64,000 nt of DNA from Agaribacillus aureus (GCA_030442055.1 JAUJEB010000007.1:541001-605000); one strand, 5' to 3'. Positions 44,420 to 53,094 are shown, numbered from the stretch's first letter. Program-made: numbers and translations. Notes: generated from the letters alone by a model not told the origin.

Positions 44420-45319
44420 ATGGAAACGAAAAACGCAATTTTACTTTTACTTGGCTTATGTTTTAGTTGTAATAATGATGATAGTGCAGACCCAATTGTA
44501 GAAGAACTAAATGAACCGGAACATATAAAAACTTTGGATTTTTCATCATCGATAGATTATGAAGCTGTAATTGAAGATTTTGATGTCAAAAATGGCTATT
44601 TGTATTTTGATTATAAGCTTCGTATTTACAAACTAAACTTAAATTCGGAATCTCCGTTAGCCGAACAAATTTTGGAAGACACTGAAGCTCCATTAGCATT
44701 GGCAATAATAGGAGATCGATTGTTCTATCAAACTTTTTGGGGAACATCTTCCAATGTCAAACAAGTTGACCTGAATAATATTTCAAACGAAACAGAGGTC
44801 ATTGAGATTATCGGATCTTCACGCTTTCAATTAACCAGAAAGAACGACAGACTGGTTTATTTATCAAGCCCTAATGCTATATCACCAGTAAATAACTTTT
44901 ATGAATTAAACCCATTATCTTCAGACGTACTAATTGCTACTGATGAATTTGTACATCCCAAAAATCTTAAGTTTGTTGACAACTACTTATACTTTTCTTC
45001 TAAAAATGAAATTCGAAGATTAGATTTGAATAACACATCCGCTGGTTCTTCCGTTATCTATGCCGCACCGAGCAATGGTAACAATACATACAACGATGGT
45101 CATATTTTTGGATTTGATATTGAGGGCAATATAATTTATTATAGTCAAATATCAAGTAATAATGTTTTTAGTGTAGATTTAAACAACCCGGATGAAGAAC
45201 CAAAAGTATTACTAACAAATCCTGATGCAACCACAGGTTATGGAGAACTAATTATTGATGATGGTAAATTGTATGTAAAGAAATACAACGAAAAAAAGTT
45301 AGAAGTTTTTAAACTCTAA
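44420..45319 (+). CDS. lipoprotein with repeated propeller-type strands, unknown function
   Basis: A 299-residue protein with lipobox GLCFSC (Cys17) followed by a run of Asn/Asp. The mature part repeats a strand pattern every ~45 residues (NGYLYFDYKLRIYKLNLNS; GDRLFYQTFWGTSSNVKQVDLNN; DNYLYFSSKNEIRRLDLNN; GNIIYYSQISSNNVFSVDLNN), typical of a beta-propeller such as DUF5050-like domains. Codons are strongly AT-rich compared with housekeeping genes here, suggesting transfer from a low-GC relative. Neighbours are relics, so function cannot be inferred from context. A surface sensor or binder is possible. Confidence 0.72.
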   Translation: METKNAILLLLGLCFSCNNDDSADPIVEELNEPEHIKTLDFSSSIDYEAVIEDFDVKNGYLYFDYKLRIYKLNLNSESPLAEQILEDTEAPLALAIIGDRLFYQTFWGTSSNVKQVDLNNISNETEVIEIIGSSRFQLTRKNDRLVYLSSPNAISPVNNFYELNPLSSDVLIATDEFVHPKNLKFVDNYLYFSSKNEIRRLDLNNTSAGSSVIYAAPSNGNNTYNDGHIFGFDIEGNIIYYSQISSNNVFSVDLNNPDEEPKVLLTNPDATTGYGELIIDDGKLYVKKYNEKKLEVFKL

Positions 45320-45497
45320 GTGAAAAATGTATTGTGGTTAAACCTAAAACGATGCACAATCGAGATAGCTCCACCAGCGGTAACTGACGGAGTGCACTGC
45401 TCACATTTATCTGCCGAAATGCAATGTATATATGACCACCATACGCACCGGTCTCATGAAAACTACACAGGCTACCGGTATCTCCCAAACTTAGGAT

Positions 45498-45626
45498 AAC
45501 AGAAAGAGAAAATTGGAGGGCTTACTTGAGCTTATGGAAGAAAAGAAATAAATTCAGTGTACCAATGTAAGCAAGATTATCTGCGATTTTTTTAGTCAAT
45601 TCACTATTATTAAGGAGATTTTTATG
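45498..45626 (+). repeat. direct repeat copy A (left), ~80-bp core
   Basis: The core 45549-45626 (AATTCAGTGTACC..., TTATCTGCGATTTTTTTA, then AAGGAGATTTTTATGCC) matches the copy at 49912-49989 with few changes. Weaker similarity extends ~50 bases upstream (GATAACA...CTTACTTG.GCT). The 5' part overlaps the end of an intergenic stretch from 45320 that has no supported gene. Same orientation as copy B, enclosing ~4.3 kb. Confidence 0.65.
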
Positions 45627-45708
45627 CCTGTTTGCAAACTTTAATAAGCATTTGCAAATGGAAAAGTACTTTTATAAATATGTTGGGCTCAACTATTTGA
45701 ATTCCCTT

Positions 45709-46452
45709 ATGATTAGGATGTTATTAATATCGATAACTTGCTGTCTTCAGATATTAAATGTTCAAGCACAGAAATATTTTATTACTGTTGACTCATTAGA
45801 TAGATATGGATTAGTTGATACGAATAATAAAATTCTATTAGATTCAAGATTTTCAAAAATCGATGACAAAAGAAGTTACCTATTAGTTACAGGTTATAAT
45901 CGAATGATGGGTGTTTATAATAAAAAATTAAAAGAAATCTTGCCTATAGAATATAAAAAAATCAAAGCGAATTGTAATTCAATTTTTCCAGGTTGGATCG
46001 CTGCAAAGAAGGGAGAGTATTTTGTTTATTATGATTCCACAGGGAATACTGTGCTATCAGACAATTATAAAGATGCATTTCCATTTCGTGCAGATACTGC
46101 GTTGGTGTTGATTCAAGACTCTGATAAAATTTTTTCTGCTTTGATTAATAGAAGCGGTGATATAATTAGAATTGCGGACTCAAAGGATAAAGAAATTTTC
46201 AGGATGGGCTGTGGGGTTTCTGGAGGACAAAGAGCTATTGAAGGATTAAAAAAGAAAGGGAAATATTATGGAATTTTTTATAATGATGAGTGGTTGATTG
46301 AACCAAAATATGATCTCATCAAAGGGACTATAGATTATTTTTATCTTGTCAGAAGAAATAATTTCTTTGGTGTCTTGAATAATGAAGGAAAACTTGTATT
46401 ACCAGTGATTTATAAAAAAATAAAAACGTGCCACTACAATGGCTATAAGTAA
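45709..46452 (+). CDS. exported WG-repeat protein
   Basis: A ~247-residue protein. From the ATG at 45709 a signal peptide is clear (MIRMLLISITCCLQILNVQA). The frame is open to a TTG at 45652, but those residues lack signal character. The mature part has KWG/WG-like repeats, e.g. DRYGLVDTNNKILLDSRFSKI, YNKKLKEILPIEYKKIK and NFFGVLNNEGKLVLPVIYKKIK. Such repeats form surface or periplasmic binding domains of unknown target. Strongly AT-rich. It is the first gene inside the direct repeats. Confidence 0.72.
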   Translation: MIRMLLISITCCLQILNVQAQKYFITVDSLDRYGLVDTNNKILLDSRFSKIDDKRSYLLVTGYNRMMGVYNKKLKEILPIEYKKIKANCNSIFPGWIAAKKGEYFVYYDSTGNTVLSDNYKDAFPFRADTALVLIQDSDKIFSALINRSGDIIRIADSKDKEIFRMGCGVSGGQRAIEGLKKKGKYYGIFYNDEWLIEPKYDLIKGTIDYFYLVRRNNFFGVLNNEGKLVLPVIYKKIKTCHYNGYK

Positions 46453-46575
46453 TTGCTTGTTTTTGCTTACTCTAAAAATTCCTGCTGAATCTTCAGCTTG
46501 GTGTGTACTTGCAAAGTTGAGTGCTTAACCACGTAACTACTCATAGCCGGGACCGTTATACGCAATAGAAAACAA

Positions 46576-47364
46576 ATGAATAGAATACAACACATAGAGA
46601 ATGAAATTTCTGAATTGAGAAGCCATTTGCGGACCCATCCACTATACGATAACCTCAAGAAGATAGAGGATGTTAAGGTGTTTATGGAAAATCATGTGTT
46701 TGCAGTTTGGGATTTCATGTCACTTTTGAAGACCCTTCAAATAAAACTGACAAACGTTCAGGCTCCCTGGACACCTCCTAATAATCCGACGCTATCAAGA
46801 TTTATAAATGAAATCGTACATGGGGAAGAAAGTGACATAAATGAATTGGGGGAACCTAAAAGTCACTTTGAAATGTATATAGACGCAATGATACAGATTA
46901 AAGCAAGTACCCAAGAGATCGATAAATTCATAGAACATATAAAGTCAGGATATACGGTTGATTATTCACTGAACGAAATTAAAGTAGACCAACGAGTAGC
47001 TGAGTTCGTGAAATTTTCATTTTCAATTATTGAAACCAATAAGCCACACCTTGTTGCCTCTGCCTTTACTTTTGGGAGAGAAGACGTCATTCCGGATATG
47101 TTCATCGAAATTTTGAATTCAGCGGATTCTGAAAACAGATCTTTTAACAAATTACGCTATTACCTTGAACGTCATATAGAATTAGACGGAGACGAACACG
47201 GTCCTCTTTCTCTTCAAATGATTTCAGAACTTTGCGATAATGATGATGATAAATGGAGCGAAACTTTAACAGTTGCAAAGCAATCATTACAGAAAAGAAT
47301 TTCACTTTGGGACGCTATTAGTGATTTAATTCAAAAAGAAAAACCAGCATATAACATGGTATAA
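46576..47364 (+). CDS. DUF3050 family protein (heme-oxygenase-like fold)
   Basis: A 262-residue protein matching DUF3050 (PF11251). Motifs are [63 protein letters not shown] and [16 protein letters not shown]. The conserved His and Glu residues ([25 protein letters not shown]) lie where heme-oxygenase-like di-metal oxidases bind iron, so an oxygenase activity is plausible but unproven. AT-rich codon use. It stands alone on the plus strand between the WG-repeat protein and a minus-strand pair. Confidence 0.88.
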   Translation: MNRIQHIENEISELRSHLRTHPLYDNLKKIEDVKVFMENHVFAVWDFMSLLKTLQIKLTNVQAPWTPPNNPTLSRFINEIVHGEESDINELGEPKSHFEMYIDAMIQIKASTQEIDKFIEHIKSGYTVDYSLNEIKVDQRVAEFVKFSFSIIETNKPHLVASAFTFGREDVIPDMFIEILNSADSENRSFNKLRYYLERHIELDGDEHGPLSLQMISELCDNDDDKWSETLTVAKQSLQKRISLWDAISDLIQKEKPAYNMV

Positions 47365-47407
47365 AAGGCATCAGCCAAAGGAAGAAAGCATCTCGAACCG
47401 CCCCCAG

Positions 47408-48250
47408 CTACGGATTACAGTAGTCGCAATAAGTTGGGTCTTCTGTTGTTTTTTTATTTGGATACATTTCTTCTTTTGTGAATTTACAGTGTTGACAAAC
47501 ATAGATATAACTAAGTGTTGAGTTTGTAGGTGAACCGCATAAGCTGCATTCAAGTCCTTTTTTAGCATCAGTTATTCCAAAGCCGGGCATTTGACATTGA
47601 GGACAGGTAGATTTAATTTTTTGCACCAACTTCTCTGTCGCCTTTTTAATCACTGTCATTCGAGTCGGATTATACATGGCTCGCATGTCTGTCTCCACAT
47701 AAACTGAATTAAATTTTGAATAGAGCTCCTCAAATGTTTTCTTTAAAATTTCAATATCCACAATTCCTTTATGAATATTTGAATTTTCATCTTTTGACTT
47801 GCGAAGTATTAATCCGTGTGTGGGAAAACCAATCTCCTTAGCAAATTCAATCAGTTCATTTTGAGATTGGATTTGTTTGCCATTAAAATTGGTCGAGGTG
47901 CTTAATTCCCTGGCCAAGACCTCAATATTATTTACTTTATCAATAAAAATCAGAAACTCGTCGTCTGCCTGTACAAAAAATATAGTTGGGTGAAGTCCAA
48001 AAGAACCTTCGCTTGCAATGCCCAAATCGCAATTGTTTAATTCCATTGCCCGCAAACATTTTTCCCTTACGGTTGAGATGGGATCAAGTTCTCTTTCTAT
48101 TTCACCTGTAAAAGTCCCTAAAGTATCGGTGTCAAAAGTTTCATCTATAAAACAACTTACACCCAATTCTTTTTCAAGAATGGGAGCAATCACACGTTCT
48201 TTTTGGTGCTTTGTAGCTATAAGAAGTTTTCTGTTTTGAAACGTTACCAT
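47408..48250 (-). CDS. DUF6671 family protein with C-terminal zinc ribbons
   Basis: A 280-residue protein of the Bacteroidota family I know as DUF6671. The N-terminal domain (RKLLIATKHQKERVIAPILEKELGV; LGIASEGSFGLHPTIFFV; DEFLIFIDK) reads like a nucleotide or small-molecule domain with DTDTLGTFTGEIER. The C-terminus carries three C-x-x-C pairs (CPQCQ, CSLCGS, CQHCKF) and a final CDYCNP, i.e. two likely zinc ribbons. Function is unknown. It is six bases downstream of the dihydroorotase-like gene on the same strand and probably co-transcribed. Confidence 0.82.
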   Translation of the reverse strand: MVTFQNRKLLIATKHQKERVIAPILEKELGVSCFIDETFDTDTLGTFTGEIERELDPISTVREKCLRAMELNNCDLGIASEGSFGLHPTIFFVQADDEFLIFIDKVNNIEVLARELSTSTNFNGKQIQSQNELIEFAKEIGFPTHGLILRKSKDENSNIHKGIVDIEILKKTFEELYSKFNSVYVETDMRAMYNPTRMTVIKKATEKLVQKIKSTCPQCQMPGFGITDAKKGLECSLCGSPTNSTLSYIYVCQHCKFTKEEMYPNKKTTEDPTYCDYCNP

Positions 48251-48256
48251 AAGAAA

Positions 48257-49603
48257 TTAAAACTTTTCAGTTGTCAATGCCTGTCCCCTTTTCATTTCAT
48301 TAAAACTTCCATTCTCATAAACCAAATTTCCATTAACAAATGTATGAGTTACTTTGGTTTGAAATATTGTTCCTTCTAATGGCGACCAACCACATTTGTA
48401 CAAAGTATTTTTTTTGTTTACTGTCCAGCTTGAATTTAAGTCAACAATAGCCAGGTCTGCAAAGTAGCCCTCTCGTATGAAGCCCCTTTTTTCAATACTG
48501 TAAAGTGTCGCTGGGTTATGACACATTTTTTCTGCAATTTTCTCCAACGAAATAAGCCCTTGTTTGTAAAACTCAAGCATAATGTTCAAAGCGTGTTGTA
48601 CCATTGGCGCTCCTGACATTGATTGAAAATAAGGTTTTTGCTTTTCTTCTATTGAATGTGGCGCATGGTCTGTTGTAACAATATCTATCCTATCATCCAA
48701 TAACGCTTTTAAAAGTCCTTTTTTGTCTTTTTCGGTTTTTATAGCCGGGTTCCATTTTATCAAAGTTCCCAAACGCTGATAGTCTATGTCGGAAAACCAC
48801 AAATGATGAACTGATACCTCTGTAGTAATATTTTTCTGCTGTAAAGGAATATCATTCCGAAATAAATGTGTTTCCGCTTCTGTAGTCAAATGCAGAATAT
48901 GCAGTCGTGCTCCGTATTTATTAGCCAATGCAATTGCCCTTCTGGTAGCTTCATAACAAGCTTTTTCGCTCCTTATCAGCGGGTGAAACGCAACAGGCAC
49001 ATTTTCACCATATTTTTCCCGATAAATATTTTCATGCTCTTCAATTATCTGTTCTTTTTCGGAATGAATGGCAATAACAGATTTGCAGTTGGCAAAAAGC
49101 TTTTCCATTGTTTCAGGATTATCTGCAAGCAGGTTTCCTTTTTTTGTAAAGTAAAGCCCGTCATCAGAAACACCTAAGAGTTTGGAAGTGTCGAGTTTGA
49201 TTACTTCCTCAAGATTGTCCCCATTAACACCCAAGAAAAATCCGAAATTGGCTAAAGATTGCGCTGAGGCAATCCGGTATTTTTCATTTAAGATGTCAAT
49301 AGTTAATACATTCGGAAATGTATTTGGCATATCAATAAAGGAGGTTACACCACCGGCAACGGCTGCTTTACTTTCTGTATAAAGGTCTCCTTTATGTGTT
49401 AGCCCGGGTTCACGAAAATGAACTTGTCCGTCAATGATACCGGGAAACAAATACTTGCCTGTCCCGTCAATTACCTGGGCATTATTGTTATCATTGAGGT
49501 CTCCGATGTCTTGAATTATACCACGGTCAACAAGGAGGTCGGAAATAATTATTTGTCCCTCGTTTACGATACTAATATTTTTAATTAAAGTTCTTTCTGT
49601 CAT
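48257..49603 (-). CDS. dihydroorotase-like paralogue lacking the carboxylated lysine
   Basis: A 448-residue amidohydrolase, clearly a paralogue of the dihydroorotase at 50365 (shared QVHFREPGLTHK, AAVAGG.TSF, DHAPHS.EEK). At the position of the metal-bridging lysine (Lys146 in GIKIFMGSSTG of the neighbour) it has Ser146, in GVSDDGLYFTKKG, so a carbamylated lysine cannot form. Asp147/Asp148 might substitute. His62, the later HLTTEAE region and Asp of TTDHAPH remain. Both paralogues have Gln60 where the first His of HxH usually lies. Codons are AT-rich, unlike the neighbour, so it is probably transferred rather than a recent duplicate. It may be inactive, have one metal, or act on another substrate. 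Confidence 0.82.
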   Translation of the reverse strand: MTERTLIKNISIVNEGQIIISDLLVDRGIIQDIGDLNDNNNAQVIDGTGKYLFPGIIDGQVHFREPGLTHKGDLYTESKAAVAGGVTSFIDMPNTFPNVLTIDILNEKYRIASAQSLANFGFFLGVNGDNLEEVIKLDTSKLLGVSDDGLYFTKKGNLLADNPETMEKLFANCKSVIAIHSEKEQIIEEHENIYREKYGENVPVAFHPLIRSEKACYEATRRAIALANKYGARLHILHLTTEAETHLFRNDIPLQQKNITTEVSVHHLWFSDIDYQRLGTLIKWNPAIKTEKDKKGLLKALLDDRIDIVTTDHAPHSIEEKQKPYFQSMSGAPMVQHALNIMLEFYKQGLISLEKIAEKMCHNPATLYSIEKRGFIREGYFADLAIVDLNSSWTVNKKNTLYKCGWSPLEGTIFQTKVTHTFVNGNLVYENGSFNEMKRGQALTTEKF

Positions 49604-49863
49604 TTTAGATTGTCTGTCTGCATCGAAGTGCGTTAAGAAATTCAGGCAGAGGAACGGTTAAAAAACCTATACCGTTTGACCGAAGGGAGTTTATAGATTT
49701 TCGGTGTAACTCTATGATTTTTAGTAATTTTGATCACAGCCTTGATTTCCCAGCCTGCCTCAGTGCCTAAGCACCGGCTGGTAGGATTACCTCCTTTCTG
49801 TTTCAAGGCAGGAAGCAGGAACCTGGCCGGCCTCAGGCGAAAAAATTAATTTTCAAAGCCATA

Positions 49864-49990
49864 GGGTAACAAAAGTGGGCCACCCTACTTGTGCTACTAG
49901 AGGCGAAAAATAATTCAGAGTACCATTACAAGCAAAATTATCTGCGATTTTTTTAATCAATTCACTATATATTAAGGAGATTTTTACGCC
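49864..49990 (+). repeat. direct repeat copy B (right)
   Basis: Matches copy A (45498-45626) over the core 49912-49989 (AATTCAGAGTACC..., TTATCTGCGATTTTTTTA, AAGGAGATTTTTACGCC). It lies downstream of the start of the dihydroorotase paralogue and 220 bases before the tRNA-His 3' end. The stretch 49604-49863 holds no supported gene. Confidence 0.65.
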
Positions 49991-50106
49991 TATAAAGAAA
50001 AATTGATATCAGATGTAATAACAGATCGTACAAATTTCATGGTCTTTAGCGGGAATAAGTCTATGTTGATAAAAAGATGGCTACTTTATGCTCTGAGAAA
50101 GGAAGC

Positions 50107-50147
50107 AAAAAATCCCCCAGCATAACGCCGGGGGAACAGAATTTTTT
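50107..50147. terminator. bidirectional intrinsic terminator near tRNA-His
   Basis: CCCCC-A-GC (50114-50121) pairs with GC-C-GGGGG (50127-50134), with one mismatch and a short loop. Flanks are AAAAAAT on the left and ATTTTTT on the right, so it can stop transcription in both directions. On the minus strand it lies 65 bases after the tRNA-His 3' end and is its natural terminator. Confidence 0.8.
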
Positions 50148-50211
50148 AGGGAAAAATAACGCCAACCCTGAAGTTGACGAAATGACTAAAGACTTTTAAT
50201 TTTTGTCTTTG

Positions 50212-50286
50212 GGTGGAAGATGGGACTCGAACCCACGACCTCCTGAACCACAATCAGGCGTTCTAACCAACTGAACTACAACCACC
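50212..50286 (-). tRNA. tRNA-His (GTG)
   Basis: Full cloverleaf on the minus strand: 5' G(-1)-GTGGTTG, D-arm with GTTC...GAAC, anticodon stem CCTGA/TCAGG with loop TTGTGGT (anticodon GTG, complement at 50249-50251), T-arm GTGGG-TTCGAGT-CCCAT, and 3' CTTCCAC-C. G(-1) opposite C73 is the histidine identity element. The acceptor stem has two neighbouring U·U mismatches (positions 5-68 and 6-67), which is odd. A consensus promoter lies just upstream at 50305-50334 and a terminator downstream. Confidence 0.93.
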
Positions 50287-50304
50287 ATCTCCTAAATTGG
50301 ATTG

Positions 50305-50334
50305 CAAATTTAGGTAGTCAGACTTAATTTACAA
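50305..50334 (-). promoter_or_regulatory. consensus Bacteroidota promoter of tRNA-His
   Basis: On the minus strand: TTG (50334-50332), a 19-base spacer, then TAAATTTG (50312-50305). This is an exact TTG-N19-TAnnTTTG match. The predicted start of transcription is ~12 bases before the tRNA 5' end. Confidence 0.8.
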
Positions 50335-50364
50335 ATAAAAGTTATAAATATTTACAGGCGGCTA

Positions 50365-51702
50365 TTACCGGTCAAATGTGAGCCGTTTACCCCCTTTACT
50401 TTCGTCAAATTTTCCCTCTTCGTAGGCCAGGTGTCCCGAGATCAAAGTGTGCGTGATCCGGGATTGAAAAGTCTGTCCCTCAAAAGGTGACCAGCCACAC
50501 TTGGCCAGGATATTTTCCTTGGCAACTTCCCATGCATTATCAAGATCCACCAGCACCAGATCGGCGAAGTAACCTTCTCTGATATAACCTCTTTTCTCGA
50601 TTTCAAACAAGATAGCCGGGTTGTGCGCCATTTTTTCCACGATCTTTTCCAGGCTGATCTTTCCGCGATGATATTGTTCAAGCATAGCCACGACGCTGTG
50701 CTGAACAAGAGGCCCACCTGACGGGGCTTTGAAATAGGTGTTGTTTTTTTCTTCCAGCGTGTGTGGGGCGTGGTCGGTGGCGATCACATCCACATGATCC
50801 GAAAGCACCGCGTTGAATACAGCCTCTTTGTCCGCGGCGGTTTTAACGGCTGGATTCCATTTGATGAATGCCTGCTTTTTCTCATAATCCTGGTCATCAA
50901 ACCACATATGATGTATGCAGGCTTCGGCAGTGATCTTTTTGTCTTTTAAGGGGACTGAATTGTCAAACAGTCCAATTTCCTTTGCTGTTGAAATATGCAG
51001 AATATGCAGCTTTGTCCCCTGTTTTTTAGCCAGTTCCACCGCGAAGGAAGAAGACTTGTAACACGCTTCGGTGTCTCTGATCAAAGGGTGATATTTTACG
51101 GGCACATCTTCACCGTATTGCTCTCTGTAACGCGCCATGTTTGCTTTGATCGTGGCTTCATCCTCACAGTGCGTGGCAATCAGTATTGGCGCATTGCCGA
51201 ATAGTCTTTCCAGGGTTTGCTGATCATCTACCAGCATATTACCGGTAGAAGATCCCATAAATATCTTGATACCACAAACTCTTTTAGGGTCGGTTTTCAT
51301 CACCTCATCAAAATTGTCGTTCGAAACACCCATAAAAAAAGAATAATTGGCCAGCGAAGAGCGGTTGGCGATCTGGTATTTGTCTTCCAACAACTGTTGT
51401 GTCAGGGCATTGGGTATGGTATTGGGCATTTCCATAAAGCTTGTTATACCGCCTGCTACCGCCGCCCGGGATTCTGTATAAATATCTGCCTTATGGGTGA
51501 GGCCGGGTTCTCTGAAATGTACCTGGTCATCGATGGCGCCGGGTAACAGGTATTTTCCCTTGGCATCGATAATCTTATCTGCTGTTAAATGCGACAAATT
51601 ATCGTCGATTCTTTCTATAAACTCGCCTTTCACATAGATATCGCCATTGAAGATGCGATTCTCATTAACTATATTGGCATTTAGGATTAAAATACTTTGC
51701 AT
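50365..51702 (-). CDS. pyrC: dihydroorotase
   Basis: A 445-residue amidohydrolase that cyclises carbamoyl-aspartate in pyrimidine synthesis. It shows QVHFREPGLTHK (His62), the carboxylated-lysine motif GIKIFMGSSTG (Lys146), HCEDEATI, HILHIST and ATDHAPHTLEEK, all in the expected order. It belongs to the Bacteroidota clade in which the first His of HxH is Gln (Gln60). Base composition matches the housekeeping genes, unlike its paralogue at 48257. It lies immediately upstream of tRNA-His on the same strand and has a normal length. Confidence 0.92.
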   Translation of the reverse strand: MQSILILNANIVNENRIFNGDIYVKGEFIERIDDNLSHLTADKIIDAKGKYLLPGAIDDQVHFREPGLTHKADIYTESRAAVAGGITSFMEMPNTIPNALTQQLLEDKYQIANRSSLANYSFFMGVSNDNFDEVMKTDPKRVCGIKIFMGSSTGNMLVDDQQTLERLFGNAPILIATHCEDEATIKANMARYREQYGEDVPVKYHPLIRDTEACYKSSSFAVELAKKQGTKLHILHISTAKEIGLFDNSVPLKDKKITAEACIHHMWFDDQDYEKKQAFIKWNPAVKTAADKEAVFNAVLSDHVDVIATDHAPHTLEEKNNTYFKAPSGGPLVQHSVVAMLEQYHRGKISLEKIVEKMAHNPAILFEIEKRGYIREGYFADLVLVDLDNAWEVAKENILAKCGWSPFEGQTFQSRITHTLISGHLAYEEGKFDESKGGKRLTFDR

Positions 51703-51798
51703 GAATATCGTTTGAAATTAGTGGGAGCAAATTACCTTAATCAAAAATTATAAACTAAATTCCGGCTATGATTTTTTCAAGAATCTGATCATTTACTT

Positions 51799-53094
51799 AT
51801 GGCTGTAGAAAAAAAAACATTTGAGGCTTTTAAACTGAATCGGCAACTGCTGAATGCTATTGCAGAAGTTCCCTATGATGAACCCACGCCCATTCAGCAA
51901 AAAGCTATCCCTACCATCTTAAATGGCCATGATGTGATAGGTATCGCCCAAACCGGAACCGGCAAGACGGCCGCTTTTGTGCTGCCGATTTTAATGAAAG
52001 CCAAATATGCGCAAGGGCATGATCCTCGCGTCCTGATTTTAGCGCCGACCAGAGAGCTGGTATTACAAATTGAAGAAAATATAAAGTTGTTTGCTACCTA
52101 CACTGATTTAAGGTATACCAGTCTTTTCGGCGGGATAGGACCGAAATCTCAAATCGAGGCGCTGCAGGGTGGATTGGATATAGTGATTTCCACACCGGGA
52201 AGGTTTTTGGATCTATATAGCCGGGGCGAAATTACCATCAAGATGCTTAAAACCATGGTGTTGGATGAGGCGGACAAAATGATGGATATGGGATTTATGC
52301 CACAGATCCGGCGCATCCTGGAGGTGATCCCTACAAAGCGACAAAATCTATTGTTTTCCGCGACCATGTCTCCAAGGGTGGAGGAGCTTTCCCATGAGTT
52401 TTTGGAGTTCCCTGAAAAAATTGAGATAAGTCCCCAGGCTACTCCCGCAACTCTTGTTGAACAAAGACTCTATGAAGTACCCAACTTTCGAACCAAGATA
52501 AATTTACTCTACTGGTTACTGACTGATTCGGATGACATCAAAAAGTTAATTGTATTCACTAAAACAAAGAATCACGCAGACAATGTATTTAAATTTTTAT
52601 CGAGGAAAATTGATGCGGAAATTAGAGTAATTCATGCCAATAAGGGCCAAAATACCCGCATCAACGCCATTGAAGCTTTTAAAAATGATGAGATAAACAT
52701 TTTGGTGGCTACCGATGTAGCAGCAAGGGGTATTGATGTGAGCAGTGTTTCCCATGTGATTAACTTTGATGTACCCCTGATATATGAGGATTACGTACAC
52801 AGGATTGGAAGAACCGGCAGAGCCCGGCATACCGGCGTGGCCATGACTTTTGCCAACGAAGCTGAAATGCTGCATATTGATAAAATTGAAAAAATAATTC
52901 GTCAGCCCATCCCAAAATTCCCGATGCCCGCCCAGGTGCCGGTGGAAGAAACCACAAAAGATGAGCGACAACAGATAAACCGGGAGATTGATCACTTCAA
53001 AAGGAAGGCCGATCCGAATTTCCAGGGGGCATTCCATGAAAAGAAAAAAAAGGCTCGAGCACATCAATCTAAGAGAAGGAAAAAAAGAAGATAG
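51799..53094 (+). CDS. rhlE: DEAD-box RNA helicase (RhlE type)
   Basis: A 431-residue ATP-dependent RNA helicase. Motifs in order: Q motif (PTPIQQKAIP), I (AQTGTGKT), Ia (PTRELVLQ), II (DEAD), III (SAT), IV (LIVFTKTK), V (ATDVAARGIDV), VI (HRIGRTGRARH). The C-terminal ~40 residues are basic (KKKKARAHQSKRRKKRR), typical of RhlE. RNA unwinding in ribosome assembly or decay is the usual role. A strong hairpin at 53235 follows and separates it from the convergent M28 peptidase. Confidence 0.94.
   Translation: MAVEKKTFEAFKLNRQLLNAIAEVPYDEPTPIQQKAIPTILNGHDVIGIAQTGTGKTAAFVLPILMKAKYAQGHDPRVLILAPTRELVLQIEENIKLFATYTDLRYTSLFGGIGPKSQIEALQGGLDIVISTPGRFLDLYSRGEITIKMLKTMVLDEADKMMDMGFMPQIRRILEVIPTKRQNLLFSATMSPRVEELSHEFLEFPEKIEISPQATPATLVEQRLYEVPNFRTKINLLYWLLTDSDDIKKLIVFTKTKNHADNVFKFLSRKIDAEIRVIHANKGQNTRINAIEAFKNDEINILVATDVAARGIDVSSVSHVINFDVPLIYEDYVHRIGRTGRARHTGVAMTFANEAEMLHIDKIEKIIRQPIPKFPMPAQVPVEETTKDERQQINREIDHFKRKADPNFQGAFHEKKKKARAHQSKRRKKRR

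Larger units (their letters stand above)
32375..50286. mobile_element. candidate genomic island bounded by tRNA-His and a tRNA-His fragment
   Basis: The left edge is a decayed tRNA-His 3' copy and the right edge is the intact tRNA-His, both on the minus strand. An element that inserts at the 3' end of a tRNA leaves exactly this layout. The 17.9-kb interval carries accessory genes only (SusCD locus, surface lipoproteins, AT-rich unknowns, a dihydroorotase paralogue). Genes immediately outside are a kinase and dihydroorotase. No integrase is present, so it would be an old, decayed or recombined island. This is an inference from geometry. Confidence 0.42.

Noticed and set aside
46520..46570. Possible integron attC-like site (GCTTAAC ... 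GTTATAC) before the DUF3050 gene
   Set aside because: The core words only partly fit the RYYYAAC/GTTRRRY rule, no second site was found near the other cassette genes, and no integron integrase is present.
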